Below are positions 40,401 to 55,862 of a DNA stretch of 64,000 bases, piece by piece. Position 1 is the first letter of the stretch. Each line of letters opens with the position of its first letter. A program made the translations under genes and the position numbers. The notes under the pieces were generated by a model that searched no databases, was not told the DNA's origin, and saw only the letters and a program-made list of their open reading frames with translations. The DNA comes from Methylophaga sp. OBS1 (lineage in GTDB: Bacteria; Pseudomonadota; Gammaproteobacteria; Nitrosococcales; Methylophagaceae), in assembly GCF_026319365.1 (NCBI RefSeq), contig NZ_JAPDMS010000006.1, positions 142,948 through 206,947 on the forward strand, written 5' to 3'.

Positions 40401-41481
40401 AGGCACCAAGCTTACTAAAGCCTATCTGCAAGGTCTGGAGCATGCGAAATGGTTCGACATTCGGATGGAATCGGAAGAGCTTAATACCCTGCTGGAACAG
40501 GCCAACGCCCACCTCAAGCAGTACCGTCAGGAAATGGAGGAAGCGTTTGAACACAAGAAAGAGAAACTGACTTCAGGTCATGATCTGGCACCAGGCGTTC
40601 AGCGTATGGTGAAAGTGTTCCTGGCTGTGAAACGTCGTATCCAGCCTGGTGATAAGATGGCGGGTCGTCACGGTAACAAAGGTGTTATTTCCAACATCGT
40701 ACCGGTTGAAGACATGCCATATACCCAGGATGGCCGTCCGGTCGATATCGTACTGAACCCGTTGGGTGTACCTTCACGGATGAACATCGGTCAGATTCTG
40801 GAAGTGCATCTGGGCTGGGCCGCGAAAGGTCTGGGTTACAAGATCCAGGATATGCTGGAACAGCAGAAAGCCGTTTCCGACCTGCGTGAGTTCCTGGACA
40901 AGGTCTACAACACCAGTGGTAAGAAAGAAGATCTGGATTCCCTGACTGATGAGGAAATCATCGAGCTGGCGAAGAACCTGAAAGACGGCGTGCCACTGGC
41001 GACACCGGTGTTCGACGGTGCCAACGAAAATGAGATCAAGGACATGCTGGAACTGGCCGATCTGCCACGCAGTGGTCAGGCGAAACTGATTGACGGCCGT
41101 ACTGGTGAATTCTTCCACCGTCCGGTGACCATCGGTTACATGCATATGCTGAAACTGAACCACTTGGTCGATGACAAGATGCATGCCCGTTCTACCGGTC
41201 CTTACAGCCTGGTCACACAACAACCGTTGGGTGGTAAAGCCCAGTTCGGTGGTCAGCGTTTCGGTGAGATGGAGGTCTGGGCACTGCAGGCTTACGGTGC
41301 TGCCTACACCCTGCAGGAAATGCTGACTGTGAAATCGGATGATGTGAATGGTCGGACCAAGATCTACAAAAACATCGTTGATGGTGATTATCGTATGGAT
41401 GCAGGTATGCCTGAATCCTTCAAAGTACTGACCCGTGAGATTCGTTCTCTGGGTATCGACGTCGACCTGGTCGAAGAGTAA
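37405..41481 (+). CDS. rpoB: RNA polymerase beta subunit
   Basis: RpoB forms one half of the RNA polymerase catalytic cleft. The 1358 residues cover the full gammaproteobacterial beta subunit. The rifampicin pocket ([20 protein letters not shown]) has the sensitive-type sequence, followed by [10 protein letters not shown]. The switch/active-site region ([13 protein letters not shown]) and C-terminal [20 protein letters not shown] are present. The ATG lies 172 bp after rplL, behind an attenuator; rpoC follows after 62 bp. Confidence 0.99.
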   Translation: MAYTFTEKKRIRKDFGKRPIVLNVPNLLATQVNSYQDFLQMGVAADERGAKGLHAAFESVFPIKSHTGMAELQYVSYRLGTPSFDVKECQLRGVTYAAPLRVKMRLVIYDKDAPAKQKVVKDIKEQEVYMGEIPLMTEKGNFVINGTERVIVSQLHRSPGVFFDSDRGKTHSSGKILYNARVIPYRGSWLDFEFDPKDSVFVRIDRRRKLPATILLRALGYSNQEMLEIFFSNDSFVRKGDDFEMALEPARLRGQSVPFDIVDPDGEVIVEAERQITGRHIRRMEKAGMNSLTVPTSFLVGKVVAKDMVDPETGELLANANDEITTELLEAFARFDINEIETIYSNDLDDGPFMSDTMRLDETRSELEAKIEIYRMMRPGEPPTEDAAENLFTSLFFTLDRYDLSSVGRMKFNRRLGREEMEGEGTLSKDDILAVLKELIKIRNGNGVVDDIDHLGNRRVRSVGEMAENQFRVGLVRVERAVRERLSIAESEGLMPQQLINAKPVAAAIKEFFGSSQLSQFMDQNNPLSEVTHKRRVSALGPGGLTRERAGFEVRDVHPTHYGRVCPIETPEGPNIGLINSLATYARTNEYGFIETPYRKVIDTKATDEIVYLSAIDEGEYKIAQATIELNEDGSIAENMVHCRYRGESSLTPSEQVQLMDVSPRQVVSVAASLIPFLEHDDANRALMGSNMQRQAVPTLRADKPLVGTGIERVVAQDSGVMVTAKRGGFVDSVDASRIVIRVNDDETEAGESGVDIYNLIKYARSNQSTCINQRPIVKPGDQVASGDVLADGPSTDKGELALGQNILVAFMPWNGYNFEDSILVSERVVEEDRFTTIHIQELNCLARDTKLGTEEITSDIPNVSESALSKLDESGIVYVGAEVKPGDILVGKVTPKGETQLTPEEKLLRAIFGEKAADVKDSSLRVPSGTYGTVIDVQVFTRDGVEKDERTQEIEKAELEKVWNDLKDQNRILTEDVFARLERALTGKVAEAGPDLKKGTKLTKAYLQGLEHAKWFDIRMESEELNTLLEQANAHLKQYRQEMEEAFEHKKEKLTSGHDLAPGVQRMVKVFLAVKRRIQPGDKMAGRHGNKGVISNIVPVEDMPYTQDGRPVDIVLNPLGVPSRMNIGQILEVHLGWAAKGLGYKIQDMLEQQKAVSDLREFLDKVYNTSGKKEDLDSLTDEEIIELAKNLKDGVPLATPVFDGANENEIKDMLELADLPRSGQAKLIDGRTGEFFHRPVTIGYMHMLKLNHLVDDKMHARSTGPYSLVTQQPLGGKAQFGGQRFGEMEVWALQAYGAAYTLQEMLTVKSDDVNGRTKIYKNIVDGDYRMDAGMPESFKVLTREIRSLGIDVDLVEE

Positions 41482-41543
41482 GCGATACCAAGTACTGACA
41501 GATAATCAAGAAATGAGCCGTTTACGGCAGCGGAGAATGAAAC

Positions 41544-45743
<4,200 letters not shown>

Positions 45744-45753
45744 GCCAAATGTC

Positions 45754-45781
45754 TTGACGTAACACTTTGTTACGTTATAGA
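45754..45781 (+). promoter_or_regulatory. Candidate promoter of the str operon
   Basis: TTGACG (45754-45759), 16 bases, TATAGA (45776-45781). It lies between the rpoC stop and the hairpin at 45798, so transcripts starting here would meet that hairpin within the first 15-35 bases. Confidence 0.55.
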
Positions 45782-45797
45782 ATTCGTCTTCTTTGTC

Positions 45798-45830
45798 GGG
45801 CACCCTCCTGAGGGTGCCCACATTTTTACT
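45798..45830 (+). terminator. Hairpin between rpoC and rpsL
   Basis: GGGCACCCTC/GAGGGTGCCC, a perfect 10-bp arm pair with a minimal CT loop, followed by ACATTTTTA. It terminates rpoBC and may attenuate the str operon. Confidence 0.8.
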
Positions 45831-45896
45831 GGAATGGTAATGCGTGAATAATAGTAACGCAGGCTACCATCGCTAGATATTTGTAAGGTTGTATTG

Positions 45897-46271
45897 ATGG
45901 CAACAATAAATCAGTTGGTTCGCAAACCAAGATTAAAGCAGAAGAAAAAGAACAATGTTCCTGCGTTGCAGGCATGTCCTCAGCGTCGTGGTGTTTGTAC
46001 TCGTGTTTACACCACTACGCCTAAAAAGCCGAACTCTGCGATGCGTAAAGTCGCCCGTGTTCGTCTGACTAACGGTTTCGAAGTGACTTCCTACATTGGT
46101 GGTGAAGGTCACAACCTGCAGGAACACAGCGTTGTTCTGATTCGTGGCGGTCGTGTTAAGGACTTGCCTGGTGTGCGTTACCACACTGTTCGTGGTGCAC
46201 TGGATACCTCCGGTGTTGCAGCTCGTCGCCAGGGCCGTTCCAAATACGGTGCCAAGCGTCCTAAAGGCTAA
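45897..46271 (+). CDS. rpsL: Ribosomal protein S12
   Basis: S12 lies at the decoding centre. The 124 residues carry [15 protein letters not shown] and [14 protein letters not shown]. Lys43, Lys88 and Pro91 are the streptomycin-sensitive residues. ATG 45897 gives the normal start; the preceding TTG codon (45894) is not needed. It begins the str block rpsL-rpsG-fusA-tuf. Confidence 0.98.
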   Translation: MATINQLVRKPRLKQKKKNNVPALQACPQRRGVCTRVYTTTPKKPNSAMRKVARVRLTNGFEVTSYIGGEGHNLQEHSVVLIRGGRVKDLPGVRYHTVRGALDTSGVAARRQGRSKYGAKRPKG

Positions 46272-46316
46272 GCACTTTTAGACTCGCCATTAACGTACAA
46301 GATTTAGGAAAGACAA

Positions 46317-46787
46317 ATGCCAAGAAGAAGGGTTGTTGCCAAACGTGAAGTACTGCCTGATCCGAAGTTTCAAAACATCGGCCTGGCCAAGTTCATCAAC
46401 GTCATCATGAAAGACGGCAAAAAATCAGTTGCTGAAAAAATCACTTATGGCGCACTGGACACAGTCGCTGAAAGCAAAGGCACTGATGGTCTGGAAATCT
46501 TCCAGAAAGCCATTGAAAATATCAGCCCGATGGTGGAAGTAAAATCCCGTCGTGTCGGTGGTGCGACTTACCAGGTGCCCGTTGAAGTTCGTCCTGAGCG
46601 TCGTGTTGCCCTGGCGATGCGCTGGCTGGTTGAAGCCTCTCGTAAACGTGGTGAAAAATCCATGGGTATGCGTTTGGCCGGTGAGCTGTCTGACGCTTAC
46701 GAAAACAAAGGCACTGCGGTGAAGAAGAAAGAAGATACTCACCGTATGGCTGAAGCGAATAAGGCGTTCTCGCACTTCCGCTTCTAA
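46317..46787 (+). CDS. rpsG: Ribosomal protein S7
   Basis: S7 organises the 16S rRNA head and controls the str operon in E. coli. The 156 residues contain [15 protein letters not shown] and the basic N-terminus [18 protein letters not shown]. Length is that of the short E. coli B-type (156). A hairpin with a T tract follows 12 bp later, before fusA. Confidence 0.98.
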   Translation: MPRRRVVAKREVLPDPKFQNIGLAKFINVIMKDGKKSVAEKITYGALDTVAESKGTDGLEIFQKAIENISPMVEVKSRRVGGATYQVPVEVRPERRVALAMRWLVEASRKRGEKSMGMRLAGELSDAYENKGTAVKKKEDTHRMAEANKAFSHFRF

Positions 46788-46799
46788 AGCTGTATTACC

Positions 46800-46831
46800 C
46801 CTTCACCAGCTGGTTCTGGTGAAGGTTTTTT
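46800..46831 (+). terminator. Terminator-like hairpin between rpsG and fusA
   Basis: CCTTCACCAG/CTGGTGAAGG, ten perfect pairs with a six-base loop, followed by TTTTTT. All signs of a Rho-independent terminator, but inside the str operon. Confidence 0.85.
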
Positions 46832-46865
46832 GTTCTTTAACATTGTTGATTTAAGAGTAGCTATA

Positions 46866-48965
46866 GTGGCACGTACGACACCAATTAACAGATACCGTAA
46901 TATCGGCATCATGGCTCACATCGACGCGGGTAAAACCACGACGACCGAGCGCGTGCTGTTCTATACCGGTATTTCGCACAAGATTGGCGAAGTACACAAT
47001 GGTGCGGCCATTATGGACTGGATGGAACAGGAGCAGGAGCGGGGTATCACCATTACCTCTGCTGCTACTACATGCTTCTGGGCCGGCATGGATCAACAAT
47101 TTGAACAACATCGCATTAACATCATCGACACGCCTGGACACGTTGACTTCACCATTGAAGTAGAACGGTCCCTGCGTGTTCTCGATGGTGCCATCGCTGT
47201 CTTCTGTGCAGTGGGTGGTGTCGAACCTCAATCTGAAACAGTCTGGCGCCAAGCCAACAAATATCACGTTCCCCGTCTCGCCTTTGTCAATAAGATGGAT
47301 CGTCAGGGCGCCAACTTCCTGCGCGTTGTTGAACAGATCAAAAAACGCCTCGGTGCCAAGCCGGTTGTCATGCAATTACCGGTCGGCAGTGAAGACGAGT
47401 TCGAAGGCGTTGTCGATCTGATTCGTATGAAAGCCATTTACTGGAACGAGGAAGATTTCGGTGCCACCTACGACTTGCGCGACATTCCCGAAGACATGCT
47501 GGCTGAATGCCAGCATTACCGTGAAGAGCTGGTCGAAAATGCGGCGGAAGCTGATGAAGCGCTGATGAATGCCTACCTCGAAGCCGGAGAGCTGACCGAG
47601 GCGCAAATCAAGCAGGGCATTCGCAAGCAAACCTTGGCCAATGAAATCGTGCCGGCTTTCTGTGGTTCGGCTTTCAAGAATAAAGGTGTTCAGGCGGTTC
47701 TGGATGCAGTCATCGAATTCATGCCTGCTCCCGGTGATGTGCCTGCCATCAAGGGCCTGGTCGATGTCGATAACGAGGTATATGAAACCCGTGAGGCCGA
47801 TGACAAACTGCCGTTTGCTGCGTTGGCTTTCAAAATTGCGACCGATCCTTTCGTCGGCAGCCTGACATTCTTCCGGGTTTATTCCGGCGTTCTGAAGTCT
47901 GGTGATGCGGTTTATAATCCTGTCAAAGGCAAGAAAGAACGCATTGGCCGTCTGGTTCAGATGCATGCCAATAGCCGTGAAGAACTGACTGAAGTCCGCG
48001 CAGGTGATATCGCTGCAGCGATTGGCCTCAAAGATACCGTTACCGGGGAAACGCTGTGCGACCCGGCACATGAGATCACACTGGAACGCATGGAGTTCCC
48101 CGAGCCTGTTATCTCGGTCGCGATTGAGCCGAGAACCAAAGCAGACCAGGAAAAAATGGGTATTGCTTTGGGCAAGCTGGCCAAAGAAGATCCCTCATTC
48201 CGTGTCAGCACTGATGAAGAATCAGCACAAACTATTATCGCCGGTATGGGTGAGCTGCACCTCGATATCATCATTGACCGTATGAAACGAGAGTTTGGCG
48301 TCGAAGCCAATGTGGGTGCGCCGCAGGTCGCTTATCGCGAAACGATTCGTAAAACCGTTGAGGCTGAAGGTAAGTTTGTGCGCCAAAGTGGTGGTAAAGG
48401 CCAGTACGGCCATGTCTGGCTACGACTGGAACCACAAGAGCAGGGTGCTGGTTACGCCTTTGAAAACGCCATTGTTGGCGGATCGGTACCAAAAGAATAC
48501 ATCGCATCTGTAGATAAGGGTATACAAGAGCAGATGAAAAATGGTGTAATAGCGGGCTACCCTGTGGAGGATGTCAAAGTGACATTATTCGACGGTTCGT
48601 ATCACGACGTCGACTCCAGCGAGATGGCATTTAAAGTTGCCGGTTCGATGGGTTTCAGAAACGGCGCGCTCGAAGCGAGTCCGGCTCTGCTCGAACCCGT
48701 AATGAAAATCGAAGTAGTGACTCCCGAAGAGTACATGGGTGACGTGATGGGTGATTTGAATCGCCGTCGCGGTACCGTTGCTGGAATGGATGATGCATCC
48801 AGCGGCAAGATTATCAAGGCAGAAGTGCCACTGGCAGAAATGTTTGGTTACGCAACTGATTTGCGTTCTGCAACACAGGGTCGGGCGACTTACTCCATGG
48901 AGTTCGCCAAGTACAGTGAAATACCAGGCAATGTTGCAGAAGCGATCATTAACAAAACGAAATAA
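46866..48965 (+). CDS. fusA: Elongation factor G
   Basis: EF-G drives translocation and, with RRF, ribosome recycling. The 699 residues show G1 [14 protein letters not shown]3 DTPGHVDF, G4 NKMD and complete domains II-V ([14 protein letters not shown]). The start is GTG 46866, reading [15 protein letters not shown] in line with other EF-G proteins; the frame is open 36 bp further back, into the terminator. Codon use is moderately biased, weaker than in tuf. Confidence 0.97.
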   Translation: MARTTPINRYRNIGIMAHIDAGKTTTTERVLFYTGISHKIGEVHNGAAIMDWMEQEQERGITITSAATTCFWAGMDQQFEQHRINIIDTPGHVDFTIEVERSLRVLDGAIAVFCAVGGVEPQSETVWRQANKYHVPRLAFVNKMDRQGANFLRVVEQIKKRLGAKPVVMQLPVGSEDEFEGVVDLIRMKAIYWNEEDFGATYDLRDIPEDMLAECQHYREELVENAAEADEALMNAYLEAGELTEAQIKQGIRKQTLANEIVPAFCGSAFKNKGVQAVLDAVIEFMPAPGDVPAIKGLVDVDNEVYETREADDKLPFAALAFKIATDPFVGSLTFFRVYSGVLKSGDAVYNPVKGKKERIGRLVQMHANSREELTEVRAGDIAAAIGLKDTVTGETLCDPAHEITLERMEFPEPVISVAIEPRTKADQEKMGIALGKLAKEDPSFRVSTDEESAQTIIAGMGELHLDIIIDRMKREFGVEANVGAPQVAYRETIRKTVEAEGKFVRQSGGKGQYGHVWLRLEPQEQGAGYAFENAIVGGSVPKEYIASVDKGIQEQMKNGVIAGYPVEDVKVTLFDGSYHDVDSSEMAFKVAGSMGFRNGALEASPALLEPVMKIEVVTPEEYMGDVMGDLNRRRGTVAGMDDASSGKIIKAEVPLAEMFGYATDLRSATQGRATYSMEFAKYSEIPGNVAEAIINKTK

Positions 48966-48989
48966 CGACTTTTAACGAGGTAGACGAGA

Positions 48990-50180
48990 ATGTCCAAGGA
49001 AAAATTTGAACGCTCGAAGCCCCACGTCAACGTGGGCACCATCGGTCACGTTGACCATGGTAAAACCACTTTGACAGCAGCGCTGACCAAAGTGCTGGGT
49101 GAAATGTCAGGCGGCGAATTCAAAGATTACGCGGATATCGATAACGCACCTGAAGAACGTGAGCGTGGTATTACAATCTCAACCGCACACGTCGAGTACG
49201 AAACTGCTAACCGCCACTATGCGCACGTAGACTGCCCGGGCCACGCCGACTATGTTAAAAACATGATTACCGGTGCGGCTCAGATGGACGGCGCGATCCT
49301 GGTTGTAAACGCAGCTGATGGCCCGATGCCACAAACCCGTGAGCACATTCTGCTGTCTCGTCAGGTAGGCGTTCCATACATCGTTGTCTACCTGAACAAA
49401 GCAGACATGGTTGATGATGCTGAGCTGATCGAACTGGTTGAAATGGAAGTTCGTGAACTGCTTGACACCTATGACTTCCCAGGTGATGACACGCCAATCA
49501 TCGTCGGTTCTGCGCTGAAAGCACTGGAAGGCGACGACAGTGAAATCGGTGTTCAATCTATCCTGAAACTGGCCGAAGCGATGGATGAATACTTCCCGGA
49601 ACCAGAGCGTGCCATTGATGGTGCATTCCTGATGCCGATTGAAGACGTATTCTCAATCTCTGGCCGCGGTACTGTTGTTACCGGTCGTGTTGAACGCGGT
49701 ATCGTTAAGGTGGGTGATGACCTGGAAATCGTGGGTATCAAAGACACCCAGAAAACCACTTGTACCGGTGTTGAAATGTTCCGCAAACTGCTGGATCAAG
49801 GTCAGGCCGGTGACAACGTCGGTGTTCTGCTGCGTGGTACCAAGCGTGAAGATGTAGACCGTGGTCAGGTTCTGGCACACCCGGGTACTATCACTCCGCA
49901 TACTCGTTTCGAATGTGAAGTGTACGTGTTGTCAAAAGATGAAGGTGGTCGTCACACCCCATTCTTTAATGGCTACCGTCCACAGTTCTACTTCCGTACT
50001 ACCGACGTTACCGGTGCGTGTGACCTGCCTTCAGGCGTAGAAATGGTCATGCCAGGTGATAACGTCAAAATGGACGTAACTTTGATTGCACCGATTGCGA
50101 TGGAAGAAGGGTTACGTTTTGCTATTCGTGAAGGCGGCCGCACAGTTGGTGCCGGTGTCGTTAGTAAAATCGTTGAGTAA
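48990..50180 (+). CDS. tuf: Elongation factor Tu, second copy
   Basis: The str-operon copy of EF-Tu, 396 residues, with the same GTPase motifs ([22 protein letters not shown]). It differs from the copy at 32599 at about twenty positions, yet shares a 144-bp tract (49392-49535) identical at every base with 33001-33144. rpsJ follows after only 5 bp, so str and S10 operons are joined. Confidence 0.98.
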   Translation: MSKEKFERSKPHVNVGTIGHVDHGKTTLTAALTKVLGEMSGGEFKDYADIDNAPEERERGITISTAHVEYETANRHYAHVDCPGHADYVKNMITGAAQMDGAILVVNAADGPMPQTREHILLSRQVGVPYIVVYLNKADMVDDAELIELVEMEVRELLDTYDFPGDDTPIIVGSALKALEGDDSEIGVQSILKLAEAMDEYFPEPERAIDGAFLMPIEDVFSISGRGTVVTGRVERGIVKVGDDLEIVGIKDTQKTTCTGVEMFRKLLDQGQAGDNVGVLLRGTKREDVDRGQVLAHPGTITPHTRFECEVYVLSKDEGGRHTPFFNGYRPQFYFRTTDVTGACDLPSGVEMVMPGDNVKMDVTLIAPIAMEEGLRFAIREGGRTVGAGVVSKIVE

Positions 50181-50185
50181 TAGAA

Positions 50186-50500
50186 ATGGCAGCAACCCAA
50201 ACTATTAGAATCCGGCTGAAATCATTCGATCATCGCTTGATCGATCAATCAGCAAAAGAAATTGTTGAAACTGCGAAACGTACAGGCGCGCGAATCAATG
50301 GTCCGATTCCTCTGCCAACTAAGAAAGAGCGTTTCACAGTGCTGATTTCACCACACGTGAACAAAGATGCCCGTGAACAGTACGAACTTCGTACTCACAA
50401 GCGTCTGATGGATATTGTTGAGCCTACTGATAAAACAGTAGACGCATTGATGAAACTGGATCTCGCCGCTGGCGTAGACGTCCAGATCAAGTTGAATTAA
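50186..50500 (+). CDS. rpsJ: Ribosomal protein S10
   Basis: S10 (NusE) is both a 30S protein and a transcription antitermination factor. The 104 residues include [20 protein letters not shown] and [21 protein letters not shown]. It starts 5 bp after tuf, leaving no room for the L4-responsive S10 leader of E. coli. Confidence 0.98.
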   Translation: MAATQTIRIRLKSFDHRLIDQSAKEIVETAKRTGARINGPIPLPTKKERFTVLISPHVNKDAREQYELRTHKRLMDIVEPTDKTVDALMKLDLAAGVDVQIKLN

Positions 50501-50514
50501 GAGGGGCTGGGTCA

Positions 50515-51150
50515 ATGACTATCGGACTCATCGGCCGTAAGCGTGGTATGACTCGTGTCTTCTCTGAAGACGGTGTGTCTACCCCTGTAACGGTAATTGA
50601 AGTAGAGCCAAACCGTGTTAGCCAGTTGAAAACACTGGAAGCGGATGGTTACAACGCGATTCAAGTGACTGTAGGTGAGCGTAAAGCATCACGCGTTACC
50701 AAACCTCAGGCAGGTCATTTCGCCAAAGCACAAACAGCTGCAGGCCGTAAGGTTGCAGAGTTCAGAGTGGAAGATATCGCTGAACTGGAACTGGGTGCCG
50801 AGCTGAAAGTAGACCTGTTCGAAGCCGGTCAGAAGATCGACATCTCAGGCATTACCAAAGGTAAAGGTTTTGCCGGTGTCGTTAAACGCTACGGTTTCGG
50901 TGGTGGTGATGCCACACACGGTAACTCGCTGTCTCACAGAGCACCGGGTTCTATCGGTCAGTGTCAGACACCTGGTCGTGTTTTCAAAGGTAAAAGAATG
51001 GCGGGCCATATGGGTGACAAGAAACGCACCCTGCAAAACCTGTCAGTCGTTCGGGTAGACGCAGAAAGAAATCTGCTGTTGGTCAAAGGCTCAGTGCCTG
51101 GTGCCACTGGCAGCGACGTCGTCATCCGCCCGGCTGTTAAAGCCCAGTAA
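50515..51150 (+). CDS. rplC: Ribosomal protein L3
   Basis: L3 initiates 50S assembly and approaches the peptidyl transferase centre. The 211 residues show [17 protein letters not shown] and the loop with Gln that is methylated in E. coli ([20 protein letters not shown]). It lies 14 bp after rpsJ and 19 bp before the rplD start. Confidence 0.98.
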   Translation: MTIGLIGRKRGMTRVFSEDGVSTPVTVIEVEPNRVSQLKTLEADGYNAIQVTVGERKASRVTKPQAGHFAKAQTAAGRKVAEFRVEDIAELELGAELKVDLFEAGQKIDISGITKGKGFAGVVKRYGFGGGDATHGNSLSHRAPGSIGQCQTPGRVFKGKRMAGHMGDKKRTLQNLSVVRVDAERNLLLVKGSVPGATGSDVVIRPAVKAQ

Positions 51151-51169
51151 GATTCTTAGGGGAATAGAC

Positions 51170-51787
51170 GTGGATCTTCAATTACAATCATTTGACGGCA
51201 AGAAAGCAGGAAACATCTCTGTTTCCGATGCTTTGTTTGACCGTGAATATAACGAGTCTCTGGTGCATCAGGTGGTGACATCATTCCTGGCAGCAGCTCG
51301 CAGCGGTACTCATGCACAGAAAAACCGCGCAGCTGTCAGTGGCGGTGGTCGCAAGCCTTTTTCACAAAAAGGTAGTGGTCGTGCCCGTGCCGGTACTATC
51401 CGTAGCCCATTGTGGCGTAGCGGTGGTAAAACTTTTGCAGCCACTAACCGTGACTACAGCAAAAAAGTAAACCGCAAAATGTACCGTGGTGCCGTAGCAG
51501 CCATCCTGTCAGAACTGCGCCGTAAAGATGCATTGATTCTGGTCGACAAAGTCGAGCTGGATTCACCAAAAACCAAAGACCTGCTGGCCAAAACCAAATC
51601 ACTGGGTCTGTCAAACGCACTTATCGTGACTGAAAATGCCGCCGGCAATGTCGCGCTGGCATCACGCAACCTGTATGACATTGCTGCCACTGATGCGGCA
51701 CACGTCAACCCGGTTGCCCTGTTGCGTTTCGAAAAAGTTGTGATGAGTGAAGACTCTGTACGCAAATTAGAGGAATCACTGGCATGA
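51170..51787 (+). CDS. rplD: Ribosomal protein L4
   Basis: L4 lines the exit tunnel. The 205 residues contain FDREYNESLVHQVV, the extended loop RAGTIRSPLWRSGGKTFA and the C-terminal helix ending VRKLEESLA. The start is GTG 51170 with TAGGGGAA upstream; the open frame extending to 51101 overlaps rplC and is not used. The stop overlaps rplW (ATGA). In E. coli L4 regulates this operon; no target leader is seen here. Confidence 0.97.
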   Translation: MDLQLQSFDGKKAGNISVSDALFDREYNESLVHQVVTSFLAAARSGTHAQKNRAAVSGGGRKPFSQKGSGRARAGTIRSPLWRSGGKTFAATNRDYSKKVNRKMYRGAVAAILSELRRKDALILVDKVELDSPKTKDLLAKTKSLGLSNALIVTENAAGNVALASRNLYDIAATDAAHVNPVALLRFEKVVMSEDSVRKLEESLA

Positions 51788-52077
51788 ACTCAGAGCGCTT
51801 AACAAAAGTTATCTTGGGCCCTGTGGTTGCTGAAAAAGCATCACGAGTTGCAGAAATGAATAACCAGGTAGTGCTGAAAGTATTGCCTAACGCCAACAAA
51901 ACAGAAATCAAACAAGCGGTTGAAACCCTGTTTGATGTGAAAGTTGCGTCAGTATCAACCACCAATGTCAAAGGCAAAGTCAAGCGTACCGGCCGTATCA
52001 TGGGCAAACGCAGCGACTGGAAAAAAGCCTACGTCACATTGGCTGACGGTGCTGATCTCAACTTCCTTGGCGAATAA
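51784..52077 (+). CDS. rplW: Ribosomal protein L23
   Basis: L23 is the docking site for trigger factor and SRP at the tunnel exit. The 97 residues have [20 protein letters not shown] at the start and [20 protein letters not shown] at the end. Its ATG overlaps the rplD stop by 4 bp, indicating coupled translation. Confidence 0.98.
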   Translation: MNSERLTKVILGPVVAEKASRVAEMNNQVVLKVLPNANKTEIKQAVETLFDVKVASVSTTNVKGKVKRTGRIMGKRSDWKKAYVTLADGADLNFLGE

Positions 52078-52094
52078 GTAAGAGGGAATTAGGA

Positions 52095-52922
52095 ATGGCA
52101 TTAAAGAAGGCTAAACCTACATCAGCCGGCCGCAGATTTGTGGTTCAGGTCAGTACACCTGATCTGTACACCGGTGCGCCTTATGCACCCCTGGTTGAAA
52201 AGAAAGGCAAAACTGGCGGTCGTAACAATGCTGGTCGTATCACCGTGCGTCATCGCGGGGGTGGTCACAAGCAACGTTACCGTCAGATTGACTTTAAACG
52301 TAACAAAGACGGTATCCCAGCTGAAGTAGAAAGAGTGGAATACGATCCAAACCGTACTGCTCATATCGCCCTGCTGAAATATGCAGACGGTGAAAAACGC
52401 TACATCATCGCCCCGAAAGGCGTGGCAGCAGGTGATCGTCTGGAATCTGGTGACAATGCAGCGATTCGTGCAGGTAACGCACTGAAGCTGTCTGCTATCC
52501 CACTGGGTAGCACCGTTCACTGCATCGAACTGAAGCCAGGCAAAGGCGCTCAGTTGGCACGTAGTGCTGGCAGCAGCGCGCAATACGTTGCCCGCGAAAA
52601 CGGCTATGCAACGATTCGTCTGCGTAGTGGTGAGATGCGTAAAGTACCTCTGGAATGTAAAGCGACAATGGGTGAAGTCGGTAACGGCGAGCACTCCTTG
52701 CGTTCACTGGGTAAAGCCGGTGCCACTCGCTGGCGCGGTATTCGTCCTACCGTTCGCGGTGTGGTCATGAACCCGGTTGATCACCCTCATGGTGGTGGTG
52801 AAGGTCGTACTTCGGGTGGTCGTCATCCGGTTACCCCGTGGGGCGTACCTACCAAAGGTTACAAAACACGCAAGAACAAACGTACTGACAATATGATCGT
52901 ACGTCGTCGCAATCGTAAATAA
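52095..52922 (+). CDS. rplB: Ribosomal protein L2
   Basis: L2 is required for subunit association and peptidyl transfer. The 275 residues show [19 protein letters not shown], the RNA-binding OB fold and SH3-like domains, and the conserved His in [20 protein letters not shown] (the His229 region of E. coli). The C-terminus [19 protein letters not shown] is typical. RBS AGAGGGAATTAGGA precedes the ATG. Confidence 0.98.
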   Translation: MALKKAKPTSAGRRFVVQVSTPDLYTGAPYAPLVEKKGKTGGRNNAGRITVRHRGGGHKQRYRQIDFKRNKDGIPAEVERVEYDPNRTAHIALLKYADGEKRYIIAPKGVAAGDRLESGDNAAIRAGNALKLSAIPLGSTVHCIELKPGKGAQLARSAGSSAQYVARENGYATIRLRSGEMRKVPLECKATMGEVGNGEHSLRSLGKAGATRWRGIRPTVRGVVMNPVDHPHGGGEGRTSGGRHPVTPWGVPTKGYKTRKNKRTDNMIVRRRNRK

Positions 52923-52938
52923 GATTTAGGGAATACCT

Positions 52939-53214
52939 ATGCCGCGTTCAATTAAAAAAGGTCCTTTTATTGACCTCCACCTTGAAAAGAAGGTCTTGGA
53001 AGCGAGAGAAACTGACAATAAACGTCCGATCAAAACCTGGTCACGTCGTTCGATGATTTCTCCTGACATGATCGGCTTGACAATCGCCGTTCACAATGGT
53101 CGTCAACACGTACCCGTGTTTGTGACAGAAGATATGGTAGGGCATAAGTTGGGTGAGTTCTCACCAACTCGCACCTTTAAAGGTCATGCCGCTGACAAGA
53201 AATCTAAACGATAA
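52939..53214 (+). CDS. rpsS: Ribosomal protein S19
   Basis: S19 sits in the 30S head with S13. The 91 residues run from [18 protein letters not shown] to [19 protein letters not shown], complete and typical. It lies 16 bp after rplB and 10 bp before the rplV start. Confidence 0.98.
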   Translation: MPRSIKKGPFIDLHLEKKVLEARETDNKRPIKTWSRRSMISPDMIGLTIAVHNGRQHVPVFVTEDMVGHKLGEFSPTRTFKGHAADKKSKR

Positions 53215-53224
53215 GGTTATAGAT

Positions 53225-53557
53225 ATGGCTACACAAGCTAAACTCAGCTATGCACGCATTTCCGCACAAAAGGTGCGTTTGGTTGCAGATCAAATTAGAG
53301 GTTTGCCGGTAGAAAAAGCAATCAACCTGCTCGCATTCAGCCCTAAGAAAGCGGCTGAACTGATGAAAAAAGTACTGGACTCAGCTATCGCTAATGCGGA
53401 GCACAATGACGGTGCTGATATTGATGAGCTGGTTGTTTCTGCAGTCATGGTTGACGAAGGTCCAACCATGAAACGTATGCAGGCACGTGCCAAAGGCCGT
53501 GGCAACCGTATTCTTAAACGCACCAGCCACATCACTGTGGTTGTAGACGAGAAGTAA
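53225..53557 (+). CDS. rplV: Ribosomal protein L22
   Basis: L22 lines the exit tunnel with a beta hairpin. The 110 residues have [20 protein letters not shown] and the loop [20 protein letters not shown], the macrolide-linked hairpin, intact. A longer open frame to 53153 overlaps rpsS and is rejected; ATG 53225 matches the E. coli length (110). Confidence 0.97.
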   Translation: MATQAKLSYARISAQKVRLVADQIRGLPVEKAINLLAFSPKKAAELMKKVLDSAIANAEHNDGADIDELVVSAVMVDEGPTMKRMQARAKGRGNRILKRTSHITVVVDEK

Positions 53558-53569
53558 GAGAGCAGACTT

Positions 53570-54232
53570 ATGGGACAAAAGGTTCACCCAACAGGTTTTA
53601 GACTTGGTATAATTAAAGATTGGAATTCGATCTGGTATGCCGATTCAGCTAACTTTTCAGACCAGCTGAATAACGATCTGAAAGTACGTGACTATTTGAA
53701 ACAAAAACTGTCACACGCTTCAGTCAGCAAAATCCAAATCGACAGACCAGCGAAGAACGCCAAGATCACCATTCACACAGCCCGTCCAGGCATCGTGATT
53801 GGTAAGAAAGGCGAAGACATCGACAAGCTGCGTAAAGAAGCGTCTGACTTGATGGGGATTCCTGTCAATGTCGGCGTCGAAGAAATTCGTAAGCCAGAAC
53901 TGGATGCTACCCTGGTAGCTGAAAGCGTGGCACAGCAGCTCGAGCGCCGCATTATGTTCCGCCGTGCGATGAAACGCGCAGTGACCAACACAATGCGTCT
54001 TGGTGCCGAAGGTATCCGTATTAACGTTGCCGGCCGTCTCAACGGTGCAGAAATTGCCCGTACTGAATGGTATCGCGAAGGTCGTGTGCCACTGCACACC
54101 CTGCGTGCTGATATCGATTACGGTACTGCCGAAGCAAAAACGACATACGGCATCATCGGTGTCAAAGTTTGGATTTTCAAAGGTGAAGTTTTCGACGCCA
54201 ACGCGCAAAACGCACCTGCAGCTGAAAAATAA
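53570..54232 (+). CDS. rpsC: Ribosomal protein S3
   Basis: S3 forms part of the mRNA entry channel. The 220 residues have the N-terminal [20 protein letters not shown], a KH domain ([18 protein letters not shown]) and the C-terminal domain ([20 protein letters not shown]). It lies 12 bp after rplV and 11 bp before rplP. Confidence 0.98.
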   Translation: MGQKVHPTGFRLGIIKDWNSIWYADSANFSDQLNNDLKVRDYLKQKLSHASVSKIQIDRPAKNAKITIHTARPGIVIGKKGEDIDKLRKEASDLMGIPVNVGVEEIRKPELDATLVAESVAQQLERRIMFRRAMKRAVTNTMRLGAEGIRINVAGRLNGAEIARTEWYREGRVPLHTLRADIDYGTAEAKTTYGIIGVKVWIFKGEVFDANAQNAPAAEK

Positions 54233-54243
54233 GGTTATAACCA

Positions 54244-54657
54244 ATGTTACAGCCAAAAAGAACGAAATTTAGGAAGCAGCAAAAGCTGCGTAACAGAGGA
54301 CTGGCACACCGCGGCGCTAAAGTGAGCTTTGGTGAATACGGCCTGAAATCTCTGGAGCGCGGTCGCATTACTGCACGCCAAATCGAGGCGGCTCGTCGTG
54401 CCATGACTCGTCACATCAAACGTGGCGGTAAGATCTGGATTCGTGTGTTTCCTGACAAGCCGATTTCCAGCAAACCACTGGAAGTTCGTCAAGGTAAAGG
54501 TAAGGGTAATGTCGAGTACTGGGTAGCCAATGTGCAACCAGGTCGCATGCTCTACGAAATGGAAGGTGTTGCTGAAGACGTCGCACGTGAAGCTTTCCGT
54601 CTGGCGGCAGCAAAACTTCCCGTTAAAACCACATTTGTAACGCGGGCGATACTGTAA
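54244..54657 (+). CDS. rplP: Ribosomal protein L16
   Basis: L16 contacts the A-site tRNA elbow. The 137 residues contain [39 protein letters not shown] and the Gly-rich loop [15 protein letters not shown]. The arginine hydroxylated by RoxA in E. coli lies in this region (RPMY there; here EVRQG and KPLEV surround). The stop and the rpmC start share one base. Confidence 0.98.
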   Translation: MLQPKRTKFRKQQKLRNRGLAHRGAKVSFGEYGLKSLERGRITARQIEAARRAMTRHIKRGGKIWIRVFPDKPISSKPLEVRQGKGKGNVEYWVANVQPGRMLYEMEGVAEDVAREAFRLAAAKLPVKTTFVTRAIL

Positions 54658-54839
54658 TGAAAGCGAGCGAAATCAGACAAAAATCAGCTGAAGATCTGAC
54701 CAAAGAACTGGAAGAGCTTCACAAAGAACAGTTTAATCTGCGGATGCAAAACGCTACTGGTCAATTGACACGTAACAGCGAAATGAAACGTGTACGTCGT
54801 GACATTGCACGCATCAAGACTGTATTGAACGAGAAATAG
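54657..54839 (+). CDS. rpmC: Ribosomal protein L29
   Basis: L29 lies at the tunnel exit next to L23. The 60-residue, two-helix protein has [20 protein letters not shown] and [13 protein letters not shown]. The ATG overlaps the TAA of rplP (TAATG), so translation is coupled. Confidence 0.97.
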   Translation: MKASEIRQKSAEDLTKELEELHKEQFNLRMQNATGQLTRNSEMKRVRRDIARIKTVLNEK

Positions 54840-54852
54840 ATAGGGCACGGAA

Positions 54853-55113
54853 ATGAGTGATCAGCAAAGTACAGCACGTTCGTTAACCGGTCGTGTCATT
54901 AGTGACAAGATGGATAAGTCGATTACCGTTCTGATTGAACGTCGTGTCGCCCATCCGATCTATAAAAAATATGTCAAACGTTCTACCAAATTGCATGTTC
55001 ATGACGAAAACAATGAATGCAACATTGGTGATACCGTTAGTGTCGCCTCAACTCGCCCACTGTCTAAGACTAAGTGCTGGAAGTTGGTCGAAATTATCGA
55101 GCGTGCGAAATAA
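54853..55113 (+). CDS. rpsQ: Ribosomal protein S17
   Basis: S17 is an OB-fold protein of the 30S body. The 86 residues show [20 protein letters not shown] and [19 protein letters not shown]. It ends what is the S10 operon in E. coli; here rplN follows after only 27 bp without a terminator. Confidence 0.98.
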   Translation: MSDQQSTARSLTGRVISDKMDKSITVLIERRVAHPIYKKYVKRSTKLHVHDENNECNIGDTVSVASTRPLSKTKCWKLVEIIERAK

Positions 55114-55140
55114 GCAACTGTACAGTTTGGAGTTTAGACC

Positions 55141-55509
55141 ATGATTCAAATGCAAAGTAGTCTTGAAGTGGCCGATAACAGCGGTGCCAGACGTGTAGAG
55201 TGCATCAAAGTTTTAGGCGGTTCACACAAGCGTTATGCCGGTATCGGTGACATCATCAAAGTCACCATTAAAGAAGCGGCTCCGCGCGGTAAAGTGAAAA
55301 AAGGTACCGTTCACAATGCGGTTATCGTCAGAACCCGTAAAGGCGTTCGTCGCCCTGACGGTTCTCTGATTCGTTTTGATGAGAACGCTGCCGTGCTGCT
55401 GAACCAGGCACATCAACCGATTGGTACCCGTATTTTTGGTCCGGTTACCCGTGAACTGCGTAGTGAAAAGTTCATGAAAATTATTTCTTTGGCACCAGAA
55501 GTACTGTAA
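55141..55509 (+). CDS. rplN: Ribosomal protein L14
   Basis: First gene of the spc block. The 122 residues run from [20 protein letters not shown] to [13 protein letters not shown] with the conserved [20 protein letters not shown]. No promoter is evident in the 27 bp upstream, so it is probably read through from the S10 genes. Confidence 0.98.
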   Translation: MIQMQSSLEVADNSGARRVECIKVLGGSHKRYAGIGDIIKVTIKEAAPRGKVKKGTVHNAVIVRTRKGVRRPDGSLIRFDENAAVLLNQAHQPIGTRIFGPVTRELRSEKFMKIISLAPEVL

Positions 55510-55522
55510 GGGAGCGCTGAGG

Positions 55523-55840
55523 ATGGAAAAGTTAAAAAAAGGCGATCAAGTTGTCGTTCTGACAGGTAAAGATCGCGGTAAGCAAGGTGAAATCCAGCGC
55601 CGTGTCGATGGTGGCAAGTTTGTTGTTCAGGGCATTAACCTGGTCAAGAAACACCAGAAACCGAATCCGGCGTTGGGTCAACAAGGTGGCATTATCGAAA
55701 AAGAAATGCCGATTGAAGGGTCGAATCTGGCTCTGGTTAACCCTGCTACAGGCAAGGCTGACCGAGTTGGGTTTAAAGTGCTGGAAGATGGCAAGAAGGT
55801 TCGCGTCTTCAAATCAAATGGCGAAGTTGTAAGCGCTTGA
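55523..55840 (+). CDS. rplX: Ribosomal protein L24
   Basis: L24 is an early 50S assembly protein with a KOW motif ([20 protein letters not shown]). The 105 residues include [20 protein letters not shown]. It lies 13 bp after rplN and 22 bp before rplE. Confidence 0.98.
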   Translation: MEKLKKGDQVVVLTGKDRGKQGEIQRRVDGGKFVVQGINLVKKHQKPNPALGQQGGIIEKEMPIEGSNLALVNPATGKADRVGFKVLEDGKKVRVFKSNGEVVSA

Positions 55841-55862
55841 GCTTCGTATTAGGTAGAGAACA

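Noticed and set aside
51101..51169. Longer start for L4 overlapping rplC
   Set aside because: GTG 51170 has a good ribosome site and matches the family start.
53153..53224. Longer start for L22 overlapping rpsS
   Set aside because: ATG 53225 yields the standard 110-residue protein.
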